Counted from the first letter of the stretch, positions 27,401-42,006 are shown. The stretch is 64,000 bases of DNA from Sodalis endosymbiont of Henestaris halophilus (GCF_900161835.1 NZ_LT897836.1:558001-622000); one strand, 5' to 3'. Notes: generated by a model not told the origin, from the letters alone. Numbers and translations are program-made.

Positions 27401-29808
27401 CAACAGTTGGTTAGCTGGAGGACTCGTTCTACTACATGTTTAGATTATAAAAGGTTTGGTGCAACATCGGAAAATATGCGGCAACAAAAGGTAAAGACCC
27501 CTTTGGGGGAAGGTCAATATGCAGAGTTTTTCACATATATTATTTTTGCTAACTAGGCCATTTTCGTGCGTAACTTTCATTTCCCGTAGCACTTATGTGC
27601 CTAATCTACTCGCAACAAGCAGCTTAGATACGTAATACTTTACGACTAATTAGTTATAATAACATCATGTCTAACTTTGTTTTCTAACTTATGTCACTTT
27701 CCTCTGAAAGTAGGATGACTCATATTGCAGGAATTAATGGTATGTCGAAAATGACGATGCCTATTTAAGGATATTAAATACTCAAGATCGCTAATGTTTA
27801 TTACATTCTTTGGTGGAGTCAAAGCGATTATCGATAAATATGATATTAATCAACGGTTAACTCCATCAATGTTTACAGACCAAGAATAATTCCCTTTAAT
27901 AGAAGCATGCTGCTATGTTTAATCTATTTTTGTTGTTAACAATGTTAATTGTTTTGCCGTTTACGCCGTTTAGCTCTTCTATTCATATCCGCCCTGATAA
28001 CTAAGTTGGCAGATATAGTTGCATAGCAAGTCGTAGATAATATTTTATGTCTATTCGTTCACGATACTTTGATTATGAATATATGGCAAGCAGATTATCA
28101 TACGGATTAAGTTAGATATATTGTCTAAGACCATGGCGAATTCATGCATGATATGCCATGTAGATAAAGCAATCGTTGTTAGGCTTTAGTCTAACATGCA
28201 TAATGTTTACTTCGCGCTATTGCATAACTAAAGAGTAGAAAACACATTTTGTTAAATTAGATAAATACTGCTATTGATTTTTTTTTGAAGTGTCTGATGC
28301 ATAAGACTATACGATGTTGTCTATTGGACTAGATGTCAGCGTCGGTGACGTGTTAGTTTTTATGCCAAACACAGAATACTCGAGGTTTATGCCAATGCCT
28401 TCATAGGAAGTTAGTTTTTGGCTAATAGTTATAAAATAACGCATATTGATGATATGACGCGCATTTTGCAAAGAGTTTAACTCTTGCGCTACCAGGGGTA
28501 ATTCTTCAGTTTAATTACATTTACATAGTCCTCTCTGTATTACTTCATGGCCGCTTAGCAGCATTTAAACTGGGCGCCATAAAATATTATCGTTTTATAT
28601 GCGGTCAGTCTAGGTGTTTAATGCGTCTAACTTTGCGTAATTTTTATCTTTCTGCGTAACCTTTTATAGGATATGCACAACCACCTTTTAACGTTATCAT
28701 GATGACGGTTTATCATGCCCCCGCATTTATCTGCATTTGTAGCACAGATAATCTACACATTTTTCGTAGCATCAGCAATAAGCTAGAGGTGACGCTGTCT
28801 GATAACTAGATTAAAGTGCCTTTCGTTCAGTATTGATCAAGATCAGATAGTTAAAATAAAAAGGAAAGATCTATGAGGTTCATTGCTTCGTATGGTAGTA
28901 ATGTTAAAATATGATAACGATTAATAGTATTAGCGATGCTAGCTAATACACTAGCGTCACGTTGGTTTGTATATATCCATATTAATGTTATTCTGCAAGA
29001 AGTTTATCATTATAGGATAGCATTTCGCCGTAAACCGGACATTAATGAGCAAAAATAACTGGTTGTGCACGCTGCAAGTTAGTGTGGTTGATCATCACAA
29101 CATCTTGATTGTACGAGATTATTTAAGTATCACTATTTTGCTGCGATTTTTGTATCGTACCAAGCCGCTCTATTACTTTGTTAGCTGTTTTAGCCATATT
29201 CGAAGATCGGTCGACGCTTGGTTGTTACTATCCCACCTGATATGCAGATTATTTTCAAGTTGTTTACTTTTGAATTAAGTACTGATTAATTTAACTGTCA
29301 ATATTTTCTTAGCACTGGTGCTGATGGTCGCCTGTAAGGCGCATGCCTAGCATATGATGCTTTCATATTAAATAAGCTAATTAGTTCTGATCATATTTCA
29401 TCGTGCTTTAGTCTATTTGGATGTAAACCACGTGAGTTATGAAGATCTGTTAAGCAATATTATTATTGTCAACTATCTAAGGCGCGCATAAACGTGATAA
29501 GCAATACTTAGCTTCCGTACTATAAAATATTAAGTAGGTTAATTAGCTTGCTTTTATGATATTAAAAATTCTTCTGCATCTAATGAATAGACTGATGATT
29601 GCTGTATCCTAGCATTAATCAGCCTATTTAGCTTTTGGTAATGTATCTTTTTTTTGTGGAGAACTACCATCAGATTACCTGGCCTACCTTTACTTAACAC
29701 ATAATAGCCCCCAGCAGCATGGTAGCATTTTATATCGATTAAACCACTGTTGTCAAAATTATGAAATTCACGGCTAATCGAGTTGTTTGTTTTTATTGTA
29801 ACTAACAG
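27400..29808 (-). pseudogene. metL: Aspartokinase/homoserine dehydrogenase II ghost
   Basis: The start of this fossil is readable: FHNFDNSGLIDIKCY aligns with E. coli MetL LHKFGGSSLADVKCY. The next segment GNLMVV corresponds to DDMMVV, and LDAEEFLIS to LPAEEADSLIS, where the frame stops. MetL catalyses the first and third steps of the aspartate pathway for methionine. The conserved kinase motif KFGGSS has become NFDNSG, so the gene is dead even where the frame is open. The far end is set only by the expected gene length; I could not follow the sequence past about 29500. It lies directly after a metB fossil on the same strand, the normal metBL operon order. Confidence 0.7.
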
Positions 29809-29943
29809 ATTCATGTTTATCGCTGCATTATTTCCTGTATTGCTTGGTTCTAGTTCGGTCATGAAATCTTTGCTATCTTTAATTGCGGCTAACCACGCAA
29901 AAGCGTATTCGTCAATACCAGCATCTGCACGCATATGTATCAT
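29554..29943 (-). other. 129-codon open frame: metB end fused to metL start
   Basis: This is the longest open frame in the 22.7-32.8 kb block and looks like a hypothetical gene. Its first ~45 codons are the C-terminus of MetB and the rest is the N-terminus of MetL, joined because the metB stop has mutated. It is therefore a decay product. No ribosome site or promoter supports expression, and key MetL motifs are lost. Annotating it as a new protein would be a mistake. Confidence 0.85.
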
Positions 29944-30892
29944 GATTGCGGTATATTTTGGATATGAGGTTTTCTACACTCCCATCGATGCGGTTAGAGT
30001 GAATATCTTAATCTTAGTAAGTAATTAACATAGGATATTTTATAGTCGTTTATCCTTAAATTTAATTTAGGGCAAAACCGTTTTATGAAGAACAGGCAAT
30101 ATCGTAGCTGACATTCTACCTTTTTGTATCTGCGGTAATTTTGCTGATAAATAAGCGTCGATATCTTGGGTATTACCCGGCTATTTCAGTATTTGCTGTT
30201 TAATAAAATTTACGCATGCAGGCAGTAGCAAAAACATCTGTGTTAAGTATGTTGTTAGTTACGAGACGATATAGATGCCCCACTGGGCAATTCAGTATTT
30301 GCATGCTTATCGTTGGTAATAAATGCTCTTGCCATCATATCAAAATGCCTGTTGTGATATTTTAGTATGAATAGATACAACTAGTTTAAAATCTATAGTG
30401 CAAGCGGCTTATGCAACTTTGGGCTGATTTATATTTTGTTTATGACGTATAACGTGCTAGTCTGGTGTACGTCAAGAACACATAGCGGCGACATGCACCA
30501 CCCGCAATTCTAAAGAGAGAATTGCGGGTAATTTTCGATCAGTATTAACCATCGTGCTTCGCTTTTTTGACTCTAAAGCAGCCATGGTTGTTATCTTCAT
30601 GTTAATCATAAGTTGCCACGATGATATCGCTGCTTGCTTTTAGAAAAAATACACACAAAATTAATGGCTAACATATTATTTGTTACCAAATTCGCACTAA
30701 ATTTACTGCCACCAGCTGCAAAATATCTTGCATGCATGGGTTCCCTTAGTATCAGTAAGGTGCCATATGGCTGGTTGCGATCAGTAAAAGCATATAAGTA
30801 CTTAAGAGAGTAACCGGCGTAATGATTGCACTATAATTGCTAATGGTTATTTGACGTTAATTCTAACCGCAAGATATAGTTAGTTTGCGCAT
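29808..30892 (-). pseudogene. metB: Cystathionine gamma-synthase ghost
   Basis: MetB joins O-succinylhomoserine and cysteine in methionine synthesis. The 5' end on the minus strand begins ATG at 30892 with MRKLTISCG, then SAIITPVTLLSTY against CVVPPIHLSSTY, then GNP..QD against GNPTRD. Stop codons interrupt the frame. The 3' end is readable as AGIDEYAFAWLAAIKDSKDF against AGISETLLRISTGIEDGEDL. The original stop has been lost, so the end runs in frame into the metL fossil. The distance between the two ends (about 1.09 kb) agrees with a 386-codon gene minus small deletions. It stands divergent to the metJ fossil exactly as in E. coli. Confidence 0.85.
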
Positions 30893-31154
30893 AATAGAAT
30901 TATATTCTATTAAATGTTAACGAGATGTAAAACAAAAGAATAATCAGCGAGAATATAAACACTGGTAGATTTAGATATCTAAACATTCTTAATGCATGTA
31001 TTGCGCATAAAGATAATATATGATGCAAATCATATTTAATACAATAGTGATAAATGGTAAATTTAACCAATATTAAGTAGAGGCTTCTCCGCATACTAGG
31101 TATTTAGTAAAGTTTAAATAATTTATATTTATTCGTTAAAAATTCAAGTGTCTT
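30893..31154. promoter_or_regulatory. Former metJ-metB divergent promoter region
   Basis: The gap between the two divergent met fossils. In enterobacteria it holds tandem MetJ operators (AGACGTCT repeats). Here I see only AGATATCT-like remnants near 30971, with no tandem array, consistent with loss of the repressor. Confidence 0.45.
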
Positions 31155-31457
31155 ATGGCGGAATAGAAAAGTGAATATGTCATCGCTTATGCTTACTTAT
31201 GGTAAAAAACGAAAAGTTAAAATATAACAGTATTTATTTCTCTTATGGTTCTTGAGATTTTTAACTGACGAAATAACTCATCGCTTGATCAATAAATTGT
31301 ACTATGTTACGCATGCGAACTATTGATTGAGGCGTTTTTACACGTTTTCACCAGCTAACTGCTTCTTCTGGACTACCGCGATCTACGTAAAAAGCAAAAG
31401 TATGAAATCCCAGAAATAGCAAAAATTATTCGTAAGGTTAGGGAGAGATTTATTTAG
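31155..31457 (+). pseudogene. metJ: Methionine repressor ghost, single frame
   Basis: A 101-codon fossil readable in one frame from ATG to TAG, against 105 residues in E. coli MetJ, but interrupted by six in-frame stops. Matching segments are MAE.KSEY (MAEWSGEY), NITVFISLMVLEI (KITVSIPLKVLKI, the operator-contacting beta strand), CELLIEAFLHVFTS (SELLCEAFLHAFTG) and DLRKKQKYEIPEIAKIIRK (DLRKERSDEIPEAAKEIMR). MetJ with S-adenosylmethionine represses the met regulon. Damage is point mutation, with little or no net frameshift, so inactivation may be relatively recent compared with neighbours. It lies between the metB fossil and rpmE, the ancestral position. Confidence 0.93.
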
Positions 31458-31845
31458 GTATTATAGAGTGTTAAACTCAACAAAACAACGATGCTGCTTA
31501 TAAACATAAGATTGCTATCTCGAGTTTAATTAACTTTGCAAGATGTTTTTTGCGCGTTTATTGCACCCCTAAACATACCTTGCACAGGTATGGTATTTAA
31601 GCACGTGATAACCTATATGATAGTTATTTATAATATGTTACTACAAAATAAAATGCTATAAAAATTTGCTGTCAAGCATATTCTCATATGCTATATCGTA
31701 ACATTTTACTGATAAATTTCAATGATATTGCAATGTGATTATTTGCTAAGCGAGATTATTATCTCGCAGTTTATGATGCATTTTAAAATATAATTATTTT
31801 GTGTATAAATTATCTTTATATTGTGTGGTATATTTAATTTTTTCA

Positions 31846-31878
31846 TTTTTACATCGCTCTTTTAGAGCGATGTAAAAA
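31846..31878. terminator. Bidirectional terminator-like hairpin
   Basis: TTTTTACATCGCTCT and its exact reverse complement flank a TTT loop. The stem has 15 perfect pairs, with A and T tracts at its base so that either transcript would end in a U-run. It lies about 390 bases after the metJ fossil and 930 before the rpmE stop. The perfect arms contrast with the eroded surroundings. Confidence 0.6.
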
Positions 31879-31991
31879 CCTTATATGGCTATTATTTAGT
31901 GAGTGACACTTATGTAAAAGTAAATTATTTTTATTTATTTTATAAGCTGATGATGTTTGATGATATCGGTTTGTTTAAGTCTATGAATATC

Positions 31992-32015
31992 TATTCGCTA
32001 TTTTGGTAGCGAATA
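31992..32015. repeat. Hairpin, 9-bp stem
   Basis: TATTCGCTA pairs with TAGCGAATA around a TTTTGG loop, about 110 bases from the stronger hairpin at 31846. No T-run follows on either side. Confidence 0.45.
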
Positions 32016-32803
32016 CCGACTATCACAAACTGGTTGCCTGCACTTTTTTAGCAATACATTTGTTGTGATCATTAGATTAATTATAATGCATGTGAAATAA
32101 GCATGATAAACCCAATTTTGATAGCTATTTCAGTATGAAGGTACATAGCTTTAAGGAGCTGGTTGGAATTTAAGATAGCTATTTATAATCAGAGTAAAGC
32201 CGGATTAAACTTTTTAATTACTTACTTGTACGTATCTTAAGTGCATTAGCTGGGTTTTCCACCGTAGGCAAAACTTGAAGATGCTAGAATGTGGCAGACG
32301 ATATTCCCTGATATATATAGTATTTATATTTTTTTTAAAACAAATAGACTAAAACATACTAGCTTTTATTTCCTCAAGTTATGTGTAATTGATAGCTTAA
32401 GCATATTTACTAATTAGTAATAAGTTACGAGGCTGCTAATTATGCTATCCCTACAGTGCTGGGAGCCAAAAAGAACAACGAATCTAATCGAATAGGCTTT
32501 TGCGATAGTAAAAGCGGTAAATACTGCAGGGTAAAAACTGTAATTCGAGAAATTACTCTTGTTTATGTTATTTCAGCCTTGTTTCTAAACACTAAAGCTA
32601 GTTAAGTAAATTTTATCGTTTGACCGCGGAGTTAAACAAAACTAATTTAAGAAAGATGAAAAGATTTACTAAGTATTACACTCGATCTACCAATGATTCT
32701 TGATCATCTCGGGGGTGTAACTAAAGACAAATCGAATTAGCCTATCTCTTTAATAAGCTTCTTAAAAAGAAGGCCACGGCGTTTTTGCTTATGGAAACAG
32801 CGC

Positions 32804-33019
32804 TCATTTTTTTCTTATTGGAATACTAAAACGTTTATTAAAGCGATCAACACGCCCACCCGTATCAATTATCCGTTGTTTACCTGTATAAAATGGATGG
32901 CAAATGCTGCATACATCCAGGTTAAGGTCATGACCAACGGTAGAGTTTATTTTGATGATATTACCGCAAGAACAAGTTGCAGTAATTGTTACGTATTCGG
33001 GATGAATCTTTTTTTGCAT
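32804..33019 (-). CDS. rpmE: 50S ribosomal protein L31 (zinc-binding form)
   Basis: A 71-residue ribosomal protein of the large subunit near the central protuberance, bridging to the small subunit. All four zinc ligands of the C+ form are present: C16 and C18 in CSCGN, C37 and C40 in CSICHP. The segments [12 protein letters not shown] and [12 protein letters not shown] match E. coli L31. The basic tail IRKK is one residue longer than usual. It is divergent from priA, as in E. coli. Keeping the zinc form implies that zinc is not limiting for this cell. Confidence 0.97.
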   Translation of the reverse strand: MQKKIHPEYVTITATCSCGNIIKINSTVGHDLNLDVCSICHPFYTGKQRIIDTGGRVDRFNKRFSIPIRKK

Positions 33020-33174
33020 AACAAATCTCTTTGTCAGATCACGTTACCTTCTAGGTTACTTTAGCTAGAGATAATACGCAAATGCAACGTATAATTTTAA
33101 TGTCAAATGATGCCAGATGACAACAAAAAGTAACATACTGTACGCTATCATCTCTTTACTTGATACTAGGATGA

Positions 33175-35385
<2,211 letters not shown>

Positions 35386-38300
35386 CGTCGCAGTTTTGTG
35401 ATCTTGTTAGCCTCATAACGCAATTTGCCTCTGCTAGCTGAAGGTTGGGATATTGATTATAAGTGGTGAGTTGTTTTATGCATGAATAAAGTGCTGTGAG
35501 TTCCCACCAGTCGGAATATGTAGAATTATGAAAACGTCGGTACCTGCGCTGAGGGAATGCGACGCAATATGTCGCTTTTGTACAAAATTATTTATGATCT
35601 GTTTTTGTTCATAAATGACATACCATGCTTAATCATATATGATTATATCATTAATTTAACAATATTTTGTCTTAGACAGGACTGAGTCAGAAAGACTATA
35701 TGAACATGAAAAGTTCAGTTTAATAAACTCACTGTATTGTTACTGATTTCCTTAGCTTAGCAAAATATTCTGACTGCCCAATCGGCTATTTTGTTCCTCA
35801 GATAAATAACTATTTCCTTTGCAAACAAGAGAATATTATCCTTGTCGTAAAAGATTTGTTCCCTACTCCTATTTAACAGGAGTAAACTATTCGTGTTGGC
35901 TCATAAGCAAACACAAGATAAGAATATTAACCGTTAGTTAAACCATAAAACTACTAATTGTAGTGTCACACTAACATTAGTTTACATTCGTACACCACAC
36001 ATTACATGAGTAATTAGCATAAAGTCTATTTTTTCTTTTGATGATCTCATTATTGTTATCAGTATGTTTTTATAAATTCCTTCAAGGGTCGACGGTGAAT
36101 GCATGATAACTGCTAACTGAAAAAACAGTATACGCACTTTGAACTGACTTGGCAGAAAGATTACCAGCTATATTATCATCCTTAATATCTCACTTCTAAA
36201 TCAGCCGTTTGTTCGATTGATGCTGTCTTGCATTTCGTATTCTAGTGCTGCGTATCTTATATGGAAATATACTGTGTCGTCCTTACCTTGCGGACTATTT
36301 GATTAATTTTAGAACAACAATAAGAAATTTATTTACATACGTATTATAAGCACTTTGGTGATAATTTTGGGTGAGGATCACACTCCTAGGATCAATAAAC
36401 AGTGCTACGATGGTTCGTATTGACGTATATTTCCGCCACCAATACCCCTCTAGCTATTTTCTTCCTTAGAAAATCAGGGGTTCATAATTTATCTTAGACT
36501 CAATCTTTATAGTTTTTGCATTGCAAGAAACGATTTTAATCGTTTGACTGCTGCGTGCCGATTGTGCTAGTTTCTGCGGAAACTTGTGGCAGCGTTTTGT
36601 AAGAGTCGCAGATGAATATAGGTACTATGCATCAAGATTGAATCTTCGAGAATATCTGTATAAATCTTTTTCTAGTAAGAGTGCATGTTATTCCGGTATA
36701 CGACACTGACTTACATGCGCGTAAATTAGTTGGTCGATCCTATAATATTATATACTTACCTCTGATTGTATTTTAGGAAAACTTATACGTACTCACTATC
36801 CACATTAATATGTTCTTTTTGTAGCCGGTAAATTGAATGCGGCACTAATAAGGTGATTTGGTGGTATTTTTGACTTACATTCAATTTACGGCCTATACAA
36901 AAATATGATTTATTATTTTGTTAATCTGTACAAAAATAAGCTTAAGCATATTATTTGTCATCCGTGCAGTACCTATTGCTCCTTGCTGCAAGCATTAGTG
37001 CGATAATTATTTTCTCAGGTTTTGCATTACCGTGCGAAGGATTTTCTATTTTTTTAGATTATTGAACTATCATTAATTTCAATCAGATCTTCACCCTTTC
37101 TACGTTGTATACTAGGACTATTTAAATATTCATTTTTCCCATGGTTAAACTGGCAAAAGTCATATGCTTTTGGGGCGAGCGCAAGCAATACTTTTAGCTC
37201 TATTGATGTAGCTGATATGTCGAATTTAATCTGGTGTAAGATGGTTCTATATGTTTTTTGATCTGTAATCAAACGGTTGCTTCGAATCTATTTTGATGTA
37301 TATGCCGCTGCTGTTTTATTAAAAATATCGTTACGAACAATCATTTGATTGTTTTAAAGCCATGCTTATGTTAAGCATTTTGCCGTTTCGTGACTTAATG
37401 CGGGATTAAGACTATTAAATTTAGGTGAATGACGATTTTTTTGTCGTTTAATGAAAGATATTTTGTTTCATATTGCTATTTAACATGAAAAAATACAGGG
37501 TGCTCTGTAGTGGCCAACAAATTATTGTCGGGGCTATCGTCATCAGATTTTATCCGTGCATTGCTATTAGTTTTGATGTGGTGGACAATAAAATTATTAA
37601 CCACATCGACGCGTGCTATCTGATTATTATCGTTGATAATTCCACTAGTGGCATAATTGTTATTGAAGTTAACGCTGACACCTTGATTTTATCAGCGACC
37701 TTTATCATTAAATTAAAATGTGCCACAAATTGACTTTTTAGATTTTATGGGTAACTGTGTAGCATAAATAGGTGTTTGGGTGAAAGATAAGTGGTTTACT
37801 GACGCTTGTGTATTTGGAAAATTAGAATTTTTTTTGTGTCAGTTGGATTAATTACTAGATGCGTGTTAAACGTAACGCTAATCATCAGCATATAAATATA
37901 TGGAATATTCTATAAATGTTTATGATAAGATAAACATGAAATTGCTACTATGTATTAATATGCTAGCTTTATGCGCTAGCTGCATAGTTCAATTATAGTT
38001 AATATAATAAAAAAAATTTTACAAATATTTTGATTAGTTTTTATAATAAAAGTATAATTTATTTATGAGATTGATAGCATTTAACTTATCGAGTAAAATT
38101 TAATCAATTAAAGGTGTAAAATAACTTGCTACTGATGTGACTGACATCTAAGACATTACGTCCATTCGACATAACGCACCGCAAACGTCACCTTAAACAG
38201 ATCATTAATATGCAACCGTATATCTGTACGTTACATTATCATTTGATAGATATGTTGGTTAATGTGCACAAATAAGGCAGTGTTTTGCAAAACTAAAAGA

Positions 38301-39051
38301 GTATTAACGTCAGCGATAAATTAGCTTTTAATATTGGCGTAAAATTACGAGAAGTGTACTCGGACCTGTTTTCCACACAAAATAAAAACATACCTTGATT
38401 ATAATTGCTCGGGTTTATGGCTCAAGACCATAAAACTAGCAGCTATAATTTTAGAAATAAGGCACTTATCAATGATGAAAATCGTATTTTATTAAGTTTT
38501 TTTTTGCCCTAGATAGGACAGTAATCCGTAAAATAAATGAGTAAAAGATTAATTATAATTTGACGTCATGCTTTTTTTACATAGTCATTCCCTTGTTGAA
38601 GAACATATATTTTGATATCATTATTTACTAACTGTTTTTATAACTGATACAACCACCACAAATCATTCAATCCATACGTGATATGCGAAGATTAAGTTTT
38701 GTCTCGTGTAGTGTAACAAATACATGCTTACTATTTGTTTTTAATAAATTTATTATTGCCTTAATGTTTTTATTTTACAAAATGAAACGAATTATGAAGC
38801 TGTCCGATTGTAGTTTTTTTATTTGAGCTCTGCTAAAAGTAACAAGAACAAGGGAATGAGTTCGTTGTGTTTGAACTATCTTTTTATACCAAATATTCTT
38901 ATCAGTAGTTGCTGCTTGAATCTAAATTTCTTAGTAAACATAACCAGGATGCATGACTTTAAACAAACTAGCCGAAGATATTTACCAGTTATTGGTTAAT
39001 TAACAAAGAAAAATATCTTTTAGCGATAAACTTTAACCTATGGAGCATCTA
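35386..39051. other. 3.7-kb eroded gap, priA to tktA
   Basis: In E. coli priA is followed by cytR, ftsN and hslVU; none could be read here. Two open frames look slightly less random (37054-37272 minus, 37473-37733 plus, the latter also open for long runs on the minus strand), but neither matches a family I know and neither has a good start context. Hairpins occur at about 36447-36483 and 36828-36889. An ancestral gene-order break must lie in this interval, because priA and tktA are not neighbours in related genomes. Confidence 0.5.
36828..36889. repeat. Inverted repeat, 12-bp arms with 38-base loop
   Basis: GTAAATTGAATG and its exact complement CATTCAATTTAC are separated by 38 bases. GCC/GGC can extend the stem after a one-base bulge. 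It is intact within eroded DNA, has no T-run, and no gene lies within 1.4 kb. It could be the stem of a small RNA or a chance survivor. Confidence 0.4.
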
Positions 39052-41046
39052 ATGACATCAAGAAAAGAGCTTGCTAACGCTATCCGTGCATTAAGCATGG
39101 ACGCTGTGCAAAAAGCCAATTCCGGACATCCCGGAGCACCGATGGGCATGGCGGATATCGCCGAAGTTCTATGGCGTGATTATATTAATCATAATCCGTC
39201 TAATCCAAAATGGGTTGATCGTGACCGTTTTGTACTTTCCAACGGTCACGGTTCAATGTTGCTTTACAGCCTTTTACACCTTACCGGCTACAATCTTCCT
39301 ATAGAAGAGTTGAAAAATTTCCGGCAATTGCACTCTCAAACGCCAGGTCATCCTGAATACGGCTATACTGATGGGGTAGAAACCACGACCGGACCACTTG
39401 GTCAGGGCATTGCTAACGCTGTCGGTTTAGCCATTGGAGAACGCACGCTGGCTGCGCAGTTTAATCGCATTGACCATGAGATTATTAATCACTATACCTA
39501 TGTTTTCCTCGGTGATGGTTGTATGATGGAAGGTATATCCCACGAAGTTTGCTCGTTAGCTGGCACTATGAAGTTGGGAAAGCTATTGGCGTTTTATGAT
39601 GATAACGGTATCTCTATCGATGGTGCCGTTGATGGCTGGTTTCGCGATGATACCGCTACTCGTTTTGAGGCTTATGGCTGGCACGTCGTGCGGGGCGTAA
39701 ATGGTCACGACAGCGATTCTGTTAAGGCGGCTATCGACAATGCCCGCATTATCACTGATAAGCCATCTCTGTTGATGTGTAAAACAGTTATTGCATTCGG
39801 TGCGCCAACCAAAGCTGGTACCCATTTCTCTCATGGTGCTCCCCTGGGAGAAGAAGAAGTCGCTGCTACTCGTAAAGCGTTAAACTGGAACTACCAGCCG
39901 TTCGTAATACCGGCTGAAATCTACCAGGATTGGGATGCGAAAGAGGTAGGTAAAAAGAAAGAAGCGGCTTGGAATAATAAATTTTCCGCCTATAAAAAAG
40001 CCTTTCCTGAGCTTGCGTATGAGTTCAAACGCCGTATGAACAGAGAATTACCGGCAAACTGGCATGCAAAAAGCCAGAAAATCATCGCGCAATTCCAGGC
40101 GAAGCCAGCGAAAATTGCCAGCCGTAAAGCCTCGCAGAACGCACTGGAAGCTTTTGGTCCCTTGCTTCCGGAATTTTTGGGCGGGTCAGCGGATTTGGCA
40201 CCCAGTAATTTGACTATATGGTCAAAATCCACCTATATTAAAGATGATCCTTCCGGTAATTATGCTCATTACGGCGTGCGTGAATTCGGCATGACGGCCA
40301 TTGGTAATGGTATTGCCCATCATGGCGGTTTCGTGCCTTATACTGCCACTTTCTTAATATTTGTTGAATATGCCCGTAACGCGGTGCGTATGGCAGCGCT
40401 CATGAAGACGCGCCATATCATGGTATATACCCATGACTCTATTGGCCTTGGTGAAGACGGTCCAACTCATCAGCCTGTTGAGCAATTGGCCAGCTTGCGC
40501 ATGACACCAAATATGAGCATTTGGCGTCCTTGTGATCAGGTAGAAACCGCAGTTGCTTGGAAGAAAGCCATTGAGCGGTTTGATGGTCCTACTGCACTTA
40601 TTTTGTCACGCCAAAATCTTGCGCAGCAAGATCGCACGAAAAAGCAATTAACAGACATAGCTCGAGGGGGCTATGTGCTCAAAGATTGTGAGGGACAACC
40701 AGAATTGATCATTATTGCTACTGGTTCTGAAGTGGAGTTGGGGGTAGCCGTTTATAATAATTTAAAAGATGAAGGCCGAAAAGTGCGCGTTGTATCGCTT
40801 CCCTCCACTGATGTATTTGATTTGCAAAATGCGGATTATCGCGAGTCTGTTTTACCGAAAGAGGTTACTGCCCGTATGGCCATTGAGGCTGGCATCAGCG
40901 ATTATTGGTATAAGTATGTTGGCTTAAATGGGCAAATTATTGGTATGACCAGTTTTGGTTTATCAGCTCCGGCTGAAGAATTGTTTAAAGTGTTCGGCTT
41001 TACCGTTGATAATGTGCTAAACAAAGCACGTTTGCTGCTGAAATAA
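39052..41046 (+). CDS. tktA: Transketolase
   Basis: Thiamine-diphosphate enzyme of the non-oxidative pentose phosphate pathway, moving two-carbon units between ketose and aldose phosphates. 664 residues (E. coli TktA 663). The start [20 protein letters not shown] is preceded by GGAG at a good distance; the in-frame ATG 12 bases upstream is rejected because it lies inside that site. The cofactor motif [15 protein letters not shown]...DDNG is intact, as are the catalytic-loop segments [11 protein letters not shown] and [20 protein letters not shown]. Together with RpiA in this window it can make ribose-5-phosphate and erythrose-4-phosphate from glycolytic intermediates. In E. coli it lies between speB and epd-pgk; here it has moved to the other side of yqgF-metK. 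Confidence 0.97.
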   Translation: MTSRKELANAIRALSMDAVQKANSGHPGAPMGMADIAEVLWRDYINHNPSNPKWVDRDRFVLSNGHGSMLLYSLLHLTGYNLPIEELKNFRQLHSQTPGHPEYGYTDGVETTTGPLGQGIANAVGLAIGERTLAAQFNRIDHEIINHYTYVFLGDGCMMEGISHEVCSLAGTMKLGKLLAFYDDNGISIDGAVDGWFRDDTATRFEAYGWHVVRGVNGHDSDSVKAAIDNARIITDKPSLLMCKTVIAFGAPTKAGTHFSHGAPLGEEEVAATRKALNWNYQPFVIPAEIYQDWDAKEVGKKKEAAWNNKFSAYKKAFPELAYEFKRRMNRELPANWHAKSQKIIAQFQAKPAKIASRKASQNALEAFGPLLPEFLGGSADLAPSNLTIWSKSTYIKDDPSGNYAHYGVREFGMTAIGNGIAHHGGFVPYTATFLIFVEYARNAVRMAALMKTRHIMVYTHDSIGLGEDGPTHQPVEQLASLRMTPNMSIWRPCDQVETAVAWKKAIERFDGPTALILSRQNLAQQDRTKKQLTDIARGGYVLKDCEGQPELIIIATGSEVELGVAVYNNLKDEGRKVRVVSLPSTDVFDLQNADYRESVLPKEVTARMAIEAGISDYWYKYVGLNGQIIGMTSFGLSAPAEELFKVFGFTVDNVLNKARLLLK

Positions 41047-42006
41047 TTTTCTTTTTGCCTAGTGCCGGGGCTACCTACCGGTTCTACAGTATTTTGCTAC
41101 CCCGTCGGATTTTGACCTTGTTTAATCTGACGTAAAGTGCTGCTTGCCTCTGCTATACGACCCAAGATCTTCAGTGCGGTCGTGAAGTAACAGATAGTAT
41201 TTTTTTGTTTTGTAGCACATATCATTGATTAATTTGTATTGTTCGTTAGTGCGTATAGTATGATTTTATCGTTGATGGGCTGTATGAACTCGATCAAAGT
41301 TATCCTGCAGAGATCCAAAATATATCCTCGTTGCTTTAGTTTCAATCATGCTAATACATATACGTATAAATCAATATGCCGTATTGCCATACTGATCATT
41401 ATTAGGGCAATGAACAATATAAAATAATTACATGATTTTTAATCATGACGTTGATATTGTTTGTCTTTAATAATTGTTAGCTATTAACTTGATTCTAGTA
41501 TCCCTGATAGATGACAAGTAGTATTGACGTCTTCTGCATACGCATTTGTTAATGCGAATATGATGTTTTCAGATATATATAAAAACTTATCGCTTCAGGT
41601 TTGATCGCTATATACAGCGATGTAAGATATTTTTCAGCAGAGGAATGTTATTTATTCTGACACTATTACCAGTAGCATACTACAAATAAATATCGGTAAG
41701 ATTGATGTCGATATTTTGGGTATTGTGGAGTAGATCTTACATAAAATTTTACTGCTTTTAGTTTTTAAGCAGGGTTCAGCTACAAAGCAATACTATATTT
41801 ATTACTTTATAAGAGTTGACATGGATTGTCACTACATAAAGCAAATATTGATCTTAGATAGGATAGTGAAATTAAGACGCAATAATAAACATTATATGAA
41901 CCATGTATGATATTGATATATATTATTCGGATCAAAACATTCTGATAACTGGCTAATGCGACAAAATATAGAGCATATTGTGTAGGACATATAACAACGA
42001 CGAAGC
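41047..42006. other. tktA-yqgF gap, no gene
   Basis: About 960 bases, AT-rich past the first 130. The G+C-richer start may contain the tktA terminator (CCGG...CCGG near 41066). A short minus-strand stretch around 41110-41190 reads like protein (LGRIAEASSTLRQ) but I cannot name it. A rearrangement boundary must lie here. Confidence 0.45.

Larger units (their letters stand above)
31458..32803. other. metJ ghost to rpmE gap
   Basis: No gene supported. It carries two sharp hairpins (31846-31878 and 31992-32015, entered separately) suggestive of relic terminators. A palindromic CTTCTT/AAGAAG at about 32760-32774, just past the rpmE stop, may act as its terminator. Confidence 0.5.

Noticed and set aside
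32440-32735. A possible metJ fossil close to rpmE
   Set aside because: I first aligned this AT-rich stretch loosely to MetJ, but a far better single-frame match exists at 31155-31457. It is a reminder that weak by-eye alignments can mislead.
37473-37733. 86-codon plus-strand frame
   Set aside because: No start context, no family resemblance, and the opposite strand is about equally open; not enough to call a gene.
41060-41250. Protein-like minus-strand stretch after tktA
   Set aside because: Short and interrupted; could not be tied to any named neighbour.
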